A stretch of 64,000 nucleotides of DNA from Sphingorhabdus pulchriflava (GCF_003367235.1 NZ_QRGP01000001.1:248001-312000), one strand, 5' to 3'. Positions 17,794-27,503 are shown, numbered from the stretch's first letter. Numbers and translations are program-made. Notes: generated from the sequence alone by a model not told the origin.

Positions 17794-19842
17794 TCAAGCC
17801 AGATTGATAAGGATGTTGCCGACCGCATCGACGGTCGCGACACAGCCAGTTTCGATGAGCGTGGTCGAATCCATTTCAACCACGATGGCGGGACCCGCGA
17901 TGATATCGCCCTGTCGCAATTGCGCGCGGTCATAGATGATAGCCGCCTGTTCCTTGCCATCCATCCACAGCACATGATCGCGCATCTTCGCCGCTTGGGG
18001 ATTGCCGTCACCCTTGGGAAGTTCAGCTGCAGGTAGGTTGAGTGAAGCGCCCAGCGCCACGGCTCGCAGGTTCACAATCTCGTGCGGCGTATCCATGTTG
18101 AAAGTGAACAGCCGCAGATGCTCTTCATCAAAGCGCTTCAATATGCCGTCAATTCCGTCACGGCGCAGCACATCTGCGGAAATGGTCAGCGGCACTTCAA
18201 ACGCTTGCCCGGCATAGCGGACGTCAACCTCGAATGCGCTTTCTATCTGGTTTTCGGGAACGCCGTCAGATCGCAGTTCGGCGCGGGTTTGCGTTGCCAT
18301 TTCGTCCAGGATGGAAATCAGTTCCTCTGCCTCGGTCTGAGCTGCCAGTCGGGAAAAGCTGCGCGCGGTTTCTGTCCGCATGCGCGTGGTGGCATCGCCC
18401 AAAGCACATAGAACGCCGGGGGAGACCGGAGAGATAGCAGGCCAGCTACCCATCAACCGCGCGACCGCGTTGACATGCAATGGTCCGGCCCCGCCAAATC
18501 CCATCAATGCAAAGTGGCGCGGGTCATATCCCTGCTGCACCGAGATCATCCGCAATGCACCGAACATATTCTCATTGACGATGTCTATGATACCGCGTGC
18601 CGCGGCCATAAGGTCGATGCCCAATGCGTCAGCAATAGTCTGAACCGCCTTCTTCGCACCTTCGCGATCAAGGTTGAATGTTCCGCCGAGCAGGTTTTCA
18701 GGCAAATAGCCCAGCACGACATTGGCATCAGTGACGGTCGGCAATTCGCCGCCTTTGCCATATGCCACGGGCCCAGGAACAGCACCCGCCGATTGCGGGC
18801 CGACGCGCAACGCTTTGGTCAATTCCGGCACATAGGCAATTGAACCTCCGCCTGCGCCCACAGTTTTGACGTCCAGTGCAGATGCCCGAACCGACAAATG
18901 GCCAACTTCGGTCGTGCGCTGGCGACGTGGTTCGAGATTCTCGATGAGCGCCACATCGGTTGAGGTGCCGCCGACGTCCAATGTCAGAATATTATTGAAG
19001 CCGGCATTTTTTGCCACCCAAAGGGCACCCGTGACTCCGCCTGCTGGTCCAGACATTAAAATGCTGACCGGATGCTCTTCAGCTTTTTCGGCGGACATCA
19101 GGCCACCGTCCGAGCGAAGCAGCGACAATTTGCCCGCCATGCCCGAGACCGCCAAACGGTCACGCAAGTTGGAGACATATTTGCCGACCACAGGACGCAC
19201 AGCAGCGTTGGCGACCGTAGTCAGGGTGCGCTCATATTCCTGCATTTCGGGCAGCACTTCGTGCGAAAGCGAGACTGGCACGTCCTGCATGATTTCTCGC
19301 GCCAGCTCACCAACACGTTTCTCATGCGCGCCATTGGCATAAGCGTTGATGAAGCTGACAGTTATCGCTTCGACGCCTTGTTGCTTAAGTTGCGTCAATG
19401 CCGAGCGCGCAGAGGCCTCATCCAGCGGACGCACTTCCTGCCCGGCCGCGTTCATCCTGCCCTTGACCGTCAACGTATCCTCAAGAGCTGCCAGTGGTTG
19501 CGGCTTGGGCCAGATAATCCAGGCCGCCAGACCACCAGGTACAAAGCTGCGCGCAATCTGCATGATGTGGCGATAGCCTTCGGTAGCGATCAAACCGACG
19601 CGCGCGCCTTTACCTTCCAGCACAGCGTTGGTGGCAACTGTGGTGCCGTGCAGGAAATAGTCGATATCGCTCGTCGCTACGCCCGCTTGTGCGCAAATCG
19701 CGGTGACGCCGTTCAAAATGCCTTCGCTGCTGTCGTGCGGGGTCGATGGCGTTTTGTGTCGCCAAAATGCGCCTGTTTCGGCGTTGAACAGCAACAGGTC
19801 GGTAAAAGTTCCGCCGACATCTACACCTAGGCGATAGCCCAT
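17794..19842 (-). CDS. Hydantoinase A / oxoprolinase-family ATP-binding subunit (HyuA)
   Basis: A 682-residue ASKHA-fold subunit that phosphorylates the substrate in the HyuAB complex. The phosphate-1 loop is GVDVGGTFTDLLLF at residues 5-18, followed by DYFLHGTTVATNAVLEGKG, the second phosphate loop ILTLDVGGTSTDVALI, and GFGGAGPLHVNAVARLMG. The open frame reaches 19944, but ATG 19842 has a GAGGAGA site nine bases upstream and the normal family N-terminus. The stop lies inside the hyuB ribosome site, so hyuA and hyuB are tightly linked. The same fold occurs in acetophenone and acetone carboxylases, so a carboxylase is a real alternative. Confidence 0.9.
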   Translation of the reverse strand: MGYRLGVDVGGTFTDLLLFNAETGAFWRHKTPSTPHDSSEGILNGVTAICAQAGVATSDIDYFLHGTTVATNAVLEGKGARVGLIATEGYRHIMQIARSFVPGGLAAWIIWPKPQPLAALEDTLTVKGRMNAAGQEVRPLDEASARSALTQLKQQGVEAITVSFINAYANGAHEKRVGELAREIMQDVPVSLSHEVLPEMQEYERTLTTVANAAVRPVVGKYVSNLRDRLAVSGMAGKLSLLRSDGGLMSAEKAEEHPVSILMSGPAGGVTGALWVAKNAGFNNILTLDVGGTSTDVALIENLEPRRQRTTEVGHLSVRASALDVKTVGAGGGSIAYVPELTKALRVGPQSAGAVPGPVAYGKGGELPTVTDANVVLGYLPENLLGGTFNLDREGAKKAVQTIADALGIDLMAAARGIIDIVNENMFGALRMISVQQGYDPRHFALMGFGGAGPLHVNAVARLMGSWPAISPVSPGVLCALGDATTRMRTETARSFSRLAAQTEAEELISILDEMATQTRAELRSDGVPENQIESAFEVDVRYAGQAFEVPLTISADVLRRDGIDGILKRFDEEHLRLFTFNMDTPHEIVNLRAVALGASLNLPAAELPKGDGNPQAAKMRDHVLWMDGKEQAAIIYDRAQLRQGDIIAGPAIVVEMDSTTLIETGCVATVDAVGNILINLA

Positions 19843-19855
19843 TCCTATATTCTCC

Positions 19856-20764
19856 TCATGCTGCCTTGGGAAAAGGCGGCGCTTGCGCGACCATAGAGGG
19901 CAGCTTGCGCCCCATGCATTCTGAAAGCCACTGGCTGGCCTCAATCAGTTTGGCCAAATCCATTCCCGTGCCGATGCCCGCACGTTCAAGCATATAAACT
20001 ACATCCTCGCTTGCGACATTGCCGGCAGCGCCGGGAGCGAAAGGGCAGCCGCCCAATCCGCCCAGTGCAGCGTCGACTGTTTCGGCACCGGCGTCGACAG
20101 CAGCCCAGACGTTGGCCAGCCCTGTGCCGCGGGTATTGTGGAAATGAACGCGCACCGGCAGCGGGTGAATTGCCTCGCGGACCTTGCTAACCAGTCTCGC
20201 GACATGGGCCGGATTGGCAACGCCAATCGTGTCGGCCAGCCCTACTTCAACGGGCCAGGCGTCAGACAGGCGCTTGGCCATCTCTACAATATGCCCCTCG
20301 GCAACCTCGCCTTCGAACGGACATCCAAACGAGGCCGCAATGGTCGCCTGCGCGGTCAGGCCTGCCGCGTTGGCGCGCTTGATGATGTCTTGAGCAATGG
20401 CAACCGAATCGTCACTACTCTGGCCTTGATTGGCCATGGCAAAGCTATCGGTCGCGACTACCACGGCGCCCAGTTGGTGAATGCGTTTTGTGCCGATCGC
20501 ACGTTCCGCGCCGCGCTGGTTCATGACGAGACCGATAAAGGTAACGTCGTCAACTTGCGGAAGGCCGGCACAAATCTCCTCTGCATCGGCCATTTGCGGG
20601 ACTTTTTTGGGATTTACGAAACTGGTCGCTTCAATCCGTCGTGCGCCTGCCGCGATTGCGCGGCGGACAAGTTCAAGCTTGTCCGCAGTCGACACCAGTT
20701 GCTTTTCATTCTGCAACCCGTCGCGCGGCCCCACTTCGACAAATTCTATTGTTCGGGCGTTCAT
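19856..20764 (-). CDS. HMG-CoA lyase-like enzyme
   Basis: A 302-residue DRE-TIM-family lyase. The metal-binding aspartate and catalytic arginine are in EFVEVGPRDGLQNEK at the start; SFVNPKKVPQMADAEE, VGLADTIGVANPAHV, the paired histidines HFHNTRGTGLANVW and the late GGLGGCPFAPGAAGNVASED (with the catalytic cysteine) match 3-hydroxy-3-methylglutaryl-CoA lyase. It would cleave a 3-hydroxyacyl-CoA by retro-aldol reaction. ATG 20764 is chosen over 20776 because GAGGG lies five bases upstream. First gene of the leftward hyu operon, right after a GntR operator. In leucine breakdown it makes acetyl-CoA and acetoacetate; here it probably finishes a different branched acyl-CoA, which is inference. Confidence 0.9.
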   Translation of the reverse strand: MNARTIEFVEVGPRDGLQNEKQLVSTADKLELVRRAIAAGARRIEATSFVNPKKVPQMADAEEICAGLPQVDDVTFIGLVMNQRGAERAIGTKRIHQLGAVVVATDSFAMANQGQSSDDSVAIAQDIIKRANAAGLTAQATIAASFGCPFEGEVAEGHIVEMAKRLSDAWPVEVGLADTIGVANPAHVARLVSKVREAIHPLPVRVHFHNTRGTGLANVWAAVDAGAETVDAALGGLGGCPFAPGAAGNVASEDVVYMLERAGIGTGMDLAKLIEASQWLSECMGRKLPSMVAQAPPFPKAA

Positions 20765-20783
20765 GGGCACCCTCATGCCATTA

Positions 20784-20793
20784 TTGTATACAA
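20784..20793. promoter_or_regulatory. GntR operator half-site pair upstream of the hyu operon
   Basis: The 10-base palindrome TTGTATACAA sits 20 bases upstream of the HMG-CoA-lyase start, in the 42-base gap after the GntR gene. The same palindrome recurs upstream of the GntR gene. Its form agrees with operators of FCD-type GntR regulators. Repression of the operon is inferred from position. Confidence 0.7.
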
Positions 20794-20806
20794 AATCAAG
20801 TATTGC

Positions 20807-21472
20807 TTATTCGGCAGCCTCGCCAATGGCACTGCGGCTATGGGCGTCAGCATAGGTGTGGAATGCCCGCCTGATGTGGCCTGCCATAATCGATGCGGCC
20901 CACGCGCTGTCGCGTCTCTCAAACGCAGCGAGCAATTCTTCATGTTCACGGTGCGACCGTTCGAGATTGGCCCGGCCATAGTTTTGCGCAGTCCGCCACA
21001 CCACCGGCTGCTCAATCAATTTGGTCAACATGCTGGTCAACCGGGGTGAGTTGGCTGCTTCGAGAATGATATTGTGAAATTGAAGGTTGTGCTCAAGAAA
21101 TGAAGAAATATCAGGCTGATTATGCGCTACAGCCTTGCCAATCGCGGCGTTCAGCCAGCGGAGCTGTGTAAGCTGCGTGCTATCGATGCGTTGCGCGGCG
21201 CGTTCTGCGGCCAGTGATTCAAGCATGCCGCGCAGCGAAAAGGCATCCTCGACATCATCGATCGACCAATCGGCTACAAAGCTGCGTTGTGATTCAGACC
21301 GACGGATGAGGAGTTCGGCTTCGAGCCGGTTCAAAGCATCGCGTATTGGTGTTCGCGATACGCCGCAGTGCTCGGCAAGCTGCTCCTCGCGGATCTGCGA
21401 GCCTGGCGGCAGCTCGCCTGACAGGATCATCGCCCTAATCTGGGCATAGGCACGGTCCGAGGCTTTTGACAT
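20807..21472 (-). CDS. GntR-family regulator with FCD ligand domain
   Basis: A 221-residue DNA-binding regulator. The N-terminal winged helix-turn-helix is at residues 8-70 (RAMILSGELPPGSQIREEQL, then HCGVSRTPIRDALNRLEAE). The helical FCD domain follows from about residue 75, with metal/ligand histidines plausible in FLEHNLQFHNIILEAAN and the HREHEELLAAFERRD stretch. Such proteins release DNA on binding carboxylic acids, often the substrate of the neighbouring pathway. Identical palindromes flank this gene, one before the hyu operon and one between it and the TonB receptor, so self-control and control of both units are likely. GTG and TTG alternatives exist, but ATG 21472 fits the family. Confidence 0.9.
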   Translation of the reverse strand: MSKASDRAYAQIRAMILSGELPPGSQIREEQLAEHCGVSRTPIRDALNRLEAELLIRRSESQRSFVADWSIDDVEDAFSLRGMLESLAAERAAQRIDSTQLTQLRWLNAAIGKAVAHNQPDISSFLEHNLQFHNIILEAANSPRLTSMLTKLIEQPVVWRTAQNYGRANLERSHREHEELLAAFERRDSAWAASIMAGHIRRAFHTYADAHSRSAIGEAAE

Positions 21473-21501
21473 CGATTCTCACAAACACTTGACGTGTTTC
21501 A

Positions 21502-21515
21502 TATTGTATACAATA
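21502..21515. promoter_or_regulatory. Perfect GntR operator between regulator and TonB receptor
   Basis: A perfect 14-base palindrome TATTGTATACAATA lies 29 bases before the GntR start and 81 bases before the TonB-receptor start. It shares the TTGTATACAA core with the site at 20784. It could control both divergent genes. Confidence 0.75.
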
Positions 21516-21596
21516 GTTGCTGCAGAGCGCAACCGCTGGTCCGACAATAGCTCCAATATGACCTCCGGCAAAGGCGCATAGTCAGGGAGTTTTGTC

Positions 21597-24128
21597 ATGC
21601 TGAAAACCCGTTCGCTTCTTTTTGCATCCATTGCATTTTCAAGCCTAGCCACCGTTCCGTCCTACGCGCAGGAAGCAAATGATGGCGCCAGCGACGGTGA
21701 GGAAATTATCGTCACCGCGCGCCGTCAAGACGAACGGTTGCAGGACGTACCGGCTTCGGTAACTGTTCTGACCGCAGATGCGCTTCAGAAAACGGGTGCT
21801 GACAAAGCGCAGGATTTTGTTCAACTGACGCCTGGGGTCACCATTGTTACCGGCACTGCAGAGGCCGGCGACACGCAGATTAATATACGCGGTATCAATG
21901 GCGCACGCGATGCCGAAAGTTCGATTGCGCTGGTGGTGGATGGCATCCTCAAGACCAACACCGCACAACTCAACCAGACACAGGGCACGCTTCGACAGAT
22001 TGAAATCCTAAAGGGCCCTCAGGGTGCACTATATGGTCGCAATGCTGCGGCTGGGGCGATTGTTGTCCAGACGTTGAAGCCAGGCGACACGCTCGAAGGG
22101 GCCGTACGCGCGAGCTATGCCAATGAAAAGACGATGGAGGCAACGGCCCACATCTCGACACCGATCGGCGAAGGCGCAGGGGTCGTGCTGTCGGGTTATT
22201 ATCGGAAAACCGATGGCTTCTACCGCAACCTGTTCCTCGACCGGAAAGTTGTGGATGACCAGAAAGTCTGGAGTGTCGATGGTCGCTTTGTCGCGCAATT
22301 GGGTGATTCGACCGACCTTGATGTAAAGGCGCGCTATTCCAAGCTGTCAGGTGCATCAATCAACTTCAACGCCGCCTTCCACTTGCCTGCGCTCGGCGGG
22401 GCGTTCAACGAAGATGTCGATGACCATCCCTTCCGCTACTACAGCAACATCCGCCCGACCAACGACCAGAAAAGTTTCGACGCTTCGATCAAGCTGGAAC
22501 ATGATTTCGGTTCGACCAAACTGACGGCCTGGGCGCTCTATTCAGATGTTGACCAAAGCCTGACTGCAGACGGCACCTCTGCCGACTTTGCGCGCTATAT
22601 TTCGCCAGCCTTTGGTGCACCAGCGAACCCGACCAATCTGGCGGTGCAAAGTGCTTGCTTTACATCGACCACGGCCAACACCGGCTTTCCTGTCAATCCG
22701 CCAGGCGTCATAGGTGCCATTCCGGTCCCCTTCATTTTCGACTTTTCGGGATCGACCTTTGGGCCCTACAGCCCGACGACCTGTGACGGCACTCAGCTGC
22801 AAGTTCGCAATCAAAAGGATATCAGCGGAGAAATCCGCCTGGCCTCAAACGGCGACGGCCCGCTGAGCTGGCAGGTTGGTGCCTACGCGCTTCACATCGA
22901 CCGCTCGGTGGGTGTCAGCTTGGGCGCTGACCTTGGCTCTGGTATTTTGCCAACACTGTATAATGCGCCGGGCAGCACGAACCCGACTTCGCAGCTCTAT
23001 TCAGACAAATTCAAAACCGATGTCTATGCGGTGTTCGGCTCTGCCGATTATGAAGTGTCAGACTCGTTCAAGATCGGTGCCGCCTTGCGTTACGATGTTG
23101 AAGATCGCAACGTATCGAACCGCGTCCCTAATGTGAATGACCCGATCACCGGCACCAAGATCAACCCGGGCCTTCCGACGACGGGTACAATCCCCGACAA
23201 AAATGCCACCTTTAAGCAGATTCAGCCGAAGATCAGTCTGAGCTGGAAGCCGGGCGGCGGCGATACCAATATCTACGCGAACTGGGGCATCGGCTTCAAA
23301 TCGGGAGGCTTCAACAATCAAGGTGCCTCTGCAACAATCAACCAGTTTTTCAACAACACAACCGGAGCCTTTGGTACGATCGACGCTGATGTTTTCATCA
23401 ACGACGATTATCGCAAAGAAAAATCGAGCTCGTTCGAAGCCGGCGTCAAAGGTTCACTGCTTGACGGCCGCGTGACCTATGATGTCGCGGGCTATTACAC
23501 GCGCATTACCGATATGCAGTTCTTCGAATTCTTCGTTGGTTCATTTGGGCTGTTGCGTGTCGTTTCGAATGTAGACCGGGTTGATGTAAAGGGTGCCGAA
23601 CTCAATTTGACCGGTCGCATCATTGACGGCTGGAAGGTTTTTGGTTCGGTCAATGTCACTGATAGCGAGATCAAGAAAAACAGTTCGCGTCCCTATACGG
23701 TTGGTAACAAGTCACCCTATACCGCCGATTACACCATCAATTTGGGCACACAAATCGATGCGCCGTTAACCGATTCAATCGACCTGTTGCTGCGCGCAGA
23801 TTACCGCATCACCGGCGATACCTGGTTCCATACGGTTCAGGATCAGAGCCGCCCAACGGTGTTCAGCGCGCTGCTCCCGGCATCATTATTCGCCGCACCG
23901 CCAATCGCGGGGAATGGTGACTATGGTGCGGCAAAACGCGATGCTTTTGGCGTTCTCAACCTGCGCGCCGGACTTGAGGGTGCGAATTGGAACATTTCTG
24001 TCTTTGCCGACAACATGCTAGACCGGAAATATATCGCAGAGGCCATTCCGGCGATCGAATTTGGCGGTTCGTTCATTTCGCCGGGTGGGCGCCGCTTGAT
24101 TGGCGTTGAAGCAGGTTTCAAATTCTAA
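21597..24128 (+). CDS. TonB-dependent outer-membrane receptor
   Basis: An 843-residue receptor with a signal peptide (cleavage plausible after PSYA, about residue 24), a TonB box EEIIVTARR, a plug domain (QDVPASVTVLTADALQKTG to ILKGPQGALYGRNAAAGAI) and a beta barrel ending in the outer-membrane signature phenylalanine (VEAGFKF). Such receptors bring large or scarce ligands across the outer membrane using ExbBD-TonB energy. The AGGGAG ribosome site lies 7 bases before ATG 21597. Divergent from the GntR gene and followed by a CoA-transferase, it probably imports the compound degraded by the hyu operon; that ligand is unknown, and it need not be iron. Confidence 0.93.
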   Translation: MLKTRSLLFASIAFSSLATVPSYAQEANDGASDGEEIIVTARRQDERLQDVPASVTVLTADALQKTGADKAQDFVQLTPGVTIVTGTAEAGDTQINIRGINGARDAESSIALVVDGILKTNTAQLNQTQGTLRQIEILKGPQGALYGRNAAAGAIVVQTLKPGDTLEGAVRASYANEKTMEATAHISTPIGEGAGVVLSGYYRKTDGFYRNLFLDRKVVDDQKVWSVDGRFVAQLGDSTDLDVKARYSKLSGASINFNAAFHLPALGGAFNEDVDDHPFRYYSNIRPTNDQKSFDASIKLEHDFGSTKLTAWALYSDVDQSLTADGTSADFARYISPAFGAPANPTNLAVQSACFTSTTANTGFPVNPPGVIGAIPVPFIFDFSGSTFGPYSPTTCDGTQLQVRNQKDISGEIRLASNGDGPLSWQVGAYALHIDRSVGVSLGADLGSGILPTLYNAPGSTNPTSQLYSDKFKTDVYAVFGSADYEVSDSFKIGAALRYDVEDRNVSNRVPNVNDPITGTKINPGLPTTGTIPDKNATFKQIQPKISLSWKPGGGDTNIYANWGIGFKSGGFNNQGASATINQFFNNTTGAFGTIDADVFINDDYRKEKSSSFEAGVKGSLLDGRVTYDVAGYYTRITDMQFFEFFVGSFGLLRVVSNVDRVDVKGAELNLTGRIIDGWKVFGSVNVTDSEIKKNSSRPYTVGNKSPYTADYTINLGTQIDAPLTDSIDLLLRADYRITGDTWFHTVQDQSRPTVFSALLPASLFAAPPIAGNGDYGAAKRDAFGVLNLRAGLEGANWNISVFADNMLDRKYIAEAIPAIEFGGSFISPGGRRLIGVEAGFKF

Positions 24129-24137
24129 GGCGAACCA

Positions 24138-24178
24138 GCGGCTGCGGATGGCATCGACGCCGTTCGCAGCCGCCTTTC
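24138..24178 (+). terminator. Terminator after TonB receptor
   Basis: Inverted repeat GCGGCTGCG (24138-24146) with CGCAGCCGC (24165-24173), followed by CTTTCG, 10 bases after the receptor stop. The T-run is short, so efficiency is uncertain. Confidence 0.5.
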
Positions 24179-24274
24179 GTATCTCGCGCCAAAATCGGCG
24201 ACGATAGTGCCTTGCACCGGATATGATATCCTGCTGAAGCCGCAACAGACTTCAGGCTGCAAGGATGATCATGA

Positions 24275-25360
24275 ATGGGTAAGCTGACCGGCATCAAGGT
24301 AGTCGACCTTTCGGTATTTCTTCCCGGCCCGATGATGACCGTGATGATGGCGGATCAAGGCGCAGAGGTCATCAAGGTCGAAACCGCCGCTGGCGATCCT
24401 TCGCGGGAGCAGGCTCCGTTTGAGGCCGGCCAATCGGTCTGGTTTCGCAATCTCAATCGCGGCAAGAAAAGCATCGTCCTTGATCTGAAAAGCGAGGAGG
24501 GCAAGGCGCGTCTCTGGACATTAATCGAAGGTGCCGACGTGTTTGTCGAAGGCTTTCGTCCCGGCGTCATGCAGCGGCTGGGGTTCGACTATGCAACGGT
24601 GTCTGCTCGCAACCCGCTCATCGTCTATTGCTCCATTTCAGCCTTTGGCCAGAACGGCGCGTTGGCGCACCATCCGGCGCATGATATGGCCACACAGGCG
24701 CTCGCAGGTTTCCTTTCGGTCAATGACGGACCGGACGGTACGCCTGTCGTACCGGGTACGGCATCATCTGATATGGCGGCCGGACTGACCGCCTTGTCTG
24801 CCACTTTGATGGCATTGATTGGTCGGGAAACGAGCGGGAAGGGCGACTATATTGACTGCGCTATGTTCGACAGCCTGCTGCCGTGGTGCGTGCACACCGC
24901 TGGCAGTGCGATTGCTGGTGGATCCGCACCGGTTTCGGCAAAGCAACGATCATTGGGAGGTGCGGGGCTTTATCAAGTGTATCAAACAAGTGACCGAAAA
25001 TATGTAGTTTTGGGTGGACGTGAAATCAAGTTCGCTGAAAATCTGTTGAATGCTCTTGGTCGCCCGGATTTGATCGAACATGCCAAACGCGAGGCGGGTG
25101 AACAGGGCGAACTTATCGCCTATTTGCGTTCGGTCTTCATCACTCGCAGCCGCGATGAATGGGTTTCGTGGTTTGCCGACAAGGATGTCGCCTTTGCACC
25201 GGTTTTGGATTTTCGCGAAGCATTGGACGAGCCGCATATCGCCGAACGCGGGCTTTGGGTCGAACATGACGGCGCGCATCATATCGCGCCGGCAATCCGT
25301 TTCGCATCGGAGCAATGGCAACCGAGCAAAGCGCCCGAACTAAACGCCGACGCTGGCTAG
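24275..25360 (+). CDS. CaiB/BaiF family III CoA-transferase
   Basis: A 361-residue family III CoA-transferase, a distant paralogue of the one at 14.7 kb. It opens LTGIKVVDLSVFLPGPMMTV with MMADQGAEVIKVETAAGDP, and the candidate catalytic aspartate is in GTASSDMAAGLTALSA; the family stretch RETSGKGDYIDCAMFDSLLP follows. It is somewhat shorter than the usual 390-410 residues, mostly at the C-terminus. AAGGA lies 9-13 bases before ATG 24275. Its place after the TonB receptor suggests a role with the same catabolic pathway. The stop overlaps that of the convergent gene by four bases. Confidence 0.86.
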   Translation: MGKLTGIKVVDLSVFLPGPMMTVMMADQGAEVIKVETAAGDPSREQAPFEAGQSVWFRNLNRGKKSIVLDLKSEEGKARLWTLIEGADVFVEGFRPGVMQRLGFDYATVSARNPLIVYCSISAFGQNGALAHHPAHDMATQALAGFLSVNDGPDGTPVVPGTASSDMAAGLTALSATLMALIGRETSGKGDYIDCAMFDSLLPWCVHTAGSAIAGGSAPVSAKQRSLGGAGLYQVYQTSDRKYVVLGGREIKFAENLLNALGRPDLIEHAKREAGEQGELIAYLRSVFITRSRDEWVSWFADKDVAFAPVLDFREALDEPHIAERGLWVEHDGAHHIAPAIRFASEQWQPSKAPELNADAG

Positions 25361-27342
25361 ACCGGCACCGAGATATTCTTGCCTCCAAATACCGACTGCC
25401 AGTTCTCTATTTCCGTCACGACGATCTCGTCAATCGCATGCGCCAGATTGGAGATGCGCGCATAGGTGATCTGATCGTCAGAGGCGGCGAGCAATATGTC
25501 AACGCGTGTCGCGATATGATCGAGCTTTGATGCCGTGATATCTGAAATCGATGCAAATCGCTCAAAATCGCCGAAATAGCGAATCCCCGCAAACGCACCG
25601 CCGAGCGTCGGGAACACCACGCCGAGAAAGGTGAAGAGTTTTGCGACGTCATGCGGCCAGTGGGACGGAAGCAGTGCCATAGCTGATCCTGCTACAATAG
25701 CGAGATAGGCTGCGACCGAAACCACTGCTGCGACAAAAAACCGTTCGGACAGCTTGTCCAGATTATGCTGAACCCGCTTCAACCTGAGGGCTTTGCTGCG
25801 ATGATAATCGCGCTGAGGCAGAACATGCTGGTCGCGCATCAACATCAGCGCAGCCCGCAAATAGGCAGGTGTGACCTTCATCTGCGGAAGTCCCGGATTG
25901 CCGAGCGCCTGAATGGCGAAATGTTCCGGCCAGCCTCCGTCCGGACCGCCTGGCCAGCGTCCGACCGATCGTGCAACGCCGAGTAACAGCAAAATAGGGG
26001 CGTGCCGGAAATATTCGGCAACCCGGCGAGTTTCGAACCAACGCCCGTGCCAGCGACGCTTCCTGCCAAAATAGGTGATGCCGACAATTGCTACCAGCAA
26101 CAGGAATTCAAAGGCTGCAAAACCCCATTTCTGATTGACTGATGCGAACGGCATATAGGAAATCCCGCCGATTACAGCGAGAGCCGACAATAGGAAGCTG
26201 GTCACCATGCTGCCGCGGAAGGCATCGGACAAATAGGTTGATACCCCGTCCGCCCATGCGAACGGTCGCATCACTTCCGTTGCGATGCTTTCCACCATGC
26301 GTTGGTCCACGCCGGGCAGGGCGCGGGCGGCGTCGAGCAGGGCTTTTCCGCTGCCTTCAGCTATTTCAGCTGGTGTTTCATAGCTTTGCGACAGGCTTTT
26401 GAACCAACGTCTTATGGGTTCCCCGAACAGAATTTCGATTCGCCGATAGGCTTGAAGCAACGAATTGCTGCCCGGTCGCCAGCGTTCCTGCGCATATGTA
26501 TCGGACCAGCGTGCGCCTTGTGGGTTCAGGGCTTGCTCGACCAATCCCACGAGTTGCACGTCACGGTTGCTATTGTCGATCGCCCGAGGAGTCGCTAGCG
26601 ACTCCGGCGCAGTCATTATGCGCCAGTCGTCTGGATGACGGGCATCGACCCAAATGACAGGCACACCCTGACCAAGTGCAGCAGCAATACTGTGTCGTGT
26701 ACCGCCCAGGGCACCATGCGTAACACCATCCCAGATGCCGATGACGATGTCAGACTGTTCGATCATGACCCGAGCAGCGACGGCCGCGCGCTCGGAAATC
26801 AGTGTTTGAAAACCGGAGCGTGCGTCTTGATTATCAGGTTCTATAAGGTGCTTCTTGAACTGCTCCTCGATGAACGCATCCTGCTCGGCAAGCTCAAAGA
26901 GGGTCGATCGGTTGGCAGCGTTGCAGATGTCTGCTGCCCGGGCCGCAACTTCGGGATCAGCCACAGCGGTTTCGTTGAGCAGGGCAACCATATCCTCGCT
27001 GGTGACGGGCTGGGCATTGATTGCGACATTGAGCGCAAGCCCGAACGGTAATGGCGCAACTATCTCCCAATTGCGGGCCAGTGCCTGTTTCACCGACATC
27101 AGGTCGGCACCATATGCGAGTAAAGAGTGGAGGCGGGGTGTTGCAATTGTGCAAGGGGCAATCGATGCACGCAATCCCTCAATTATTCCATCAATCCGCG
27201 CGAGCAGGTCGGCAAGGACTTGTTCAATTTGGGCTTGGTTTGCGCTGAATATGGGGTGATTGCTGCGATGCCCGGTAACACCGATATCGAGATGATGCAG
27301 CGGAGCGGCCAGCGCATCGGGATCAGCTTGTAGGCGCGTCAT
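25357..27342 (-). CDS. Predicted SLOG-like nucleotide-sensor fused to SLATT-like membrane domain
   Basis: A 661-residue protein without a clear characterised homologue by eye. The first ~260 residues look like a SLOG/LOG Rossmannoid fold: HLDIGVTGHRSNH at the start, SLLAYGADLMSVKQAL, then SDIVIGIWDGVTHGALGGT, with AALGQGVPVIWVDAR; this combination of GxTGHR and GGT-type loops is seen in proteins that bind nucleotide-derived ligands. A helical linker follows, then two hydrophobic helices near residues 380-430, the WHGRWFETRRVAEYFR stretch typical of SLATT-type domains, and two more helices near 555-610. SLOG-SLATT pairs are proposed membrane effectors in nucleotide-signalling defence systems. 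The ATG has CAAGG directly upstream. The family call is inference from pattern. Confidence 0.55.
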   Translation of the reverse strand: MTRLQADPDALAAPLHHLDIGVTGHRSNHPIFSANQAQIEQVLADLLARIDGIIEGLRASIAPCTIATPRLHSLLAYGADLMSVKQALARNWEIVAPLPFGLALNVAINAQPVTSEDMVALLNETAVADPEVAARAADICNAANRSTLFELAEQDAFIEEQFKKHLIEPDNQDARSGFQTLISERAAVAARVMIEQSDIVIGIWDGVTHGALGGTRHSIAAALGQGVPVIWVDARHPDDWRIMTAPESLATPRAIDNSNRDVQLVGLVEQALNPQGARWSDTYAQERWRPGSNSLLQAYRRIEILFGEPIRRWFKSLSQSYETPAEIAEGSGKALLDAARALPGVDQRMVESIATEVMRPFAWADGVSTYLSDAFRGSMVTSFLLSALAVIGGISYMPFASVNQKWGFAAFEFLLLVAIVGITYFGRKRRWHGRWFETRRVAEYFRHAPILLLLGVARSVGRWPGGPDGGWPEHFAIQALGNPGLPQMKVTPAYLRAALMLMRDQHVLPQRDYHRSKALRLKRVQHNLDKLSERFFVAAVVSVAAYLAIVAGSAMALLPSHWPHDVAKLFTFLGVVFPTLGGAFAGIRYFGDFERFASISDITASKLDHIATRVDILLAASDDQITYARISNLAHAIDEIVVTEIENWQSVFGGKNISVPV

Positions 27343-27455
27343 CCTTGATCCGTTCGTGTCAGTCTGGCCCTTTTAACATCGCGTAACACGATTATCCTTT
27401 TCGGCAAAGACGCGGAAATTTTTGCGAGCTCTGCATGACAATCGCAATCATGAAA

Positions 27456-27476
27456 AAGGCCCGACTGGCGGGCCTT
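27456..27476 (-). terminator. Intrinsic terminator after the repeat lipoprotein
   Basis: Perfect 8-base stem AAGGCCCG / CGGGCCTT with a 5-base loop, followed on the minus strand by a run of T. It ends transcription of the lipoprotein gene before the SLOG-like gene. Confidence 0.85.
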
Positions 27477-27503
27477 GATCTTGGTTATCACTGAAAGTGC
27501 AAA

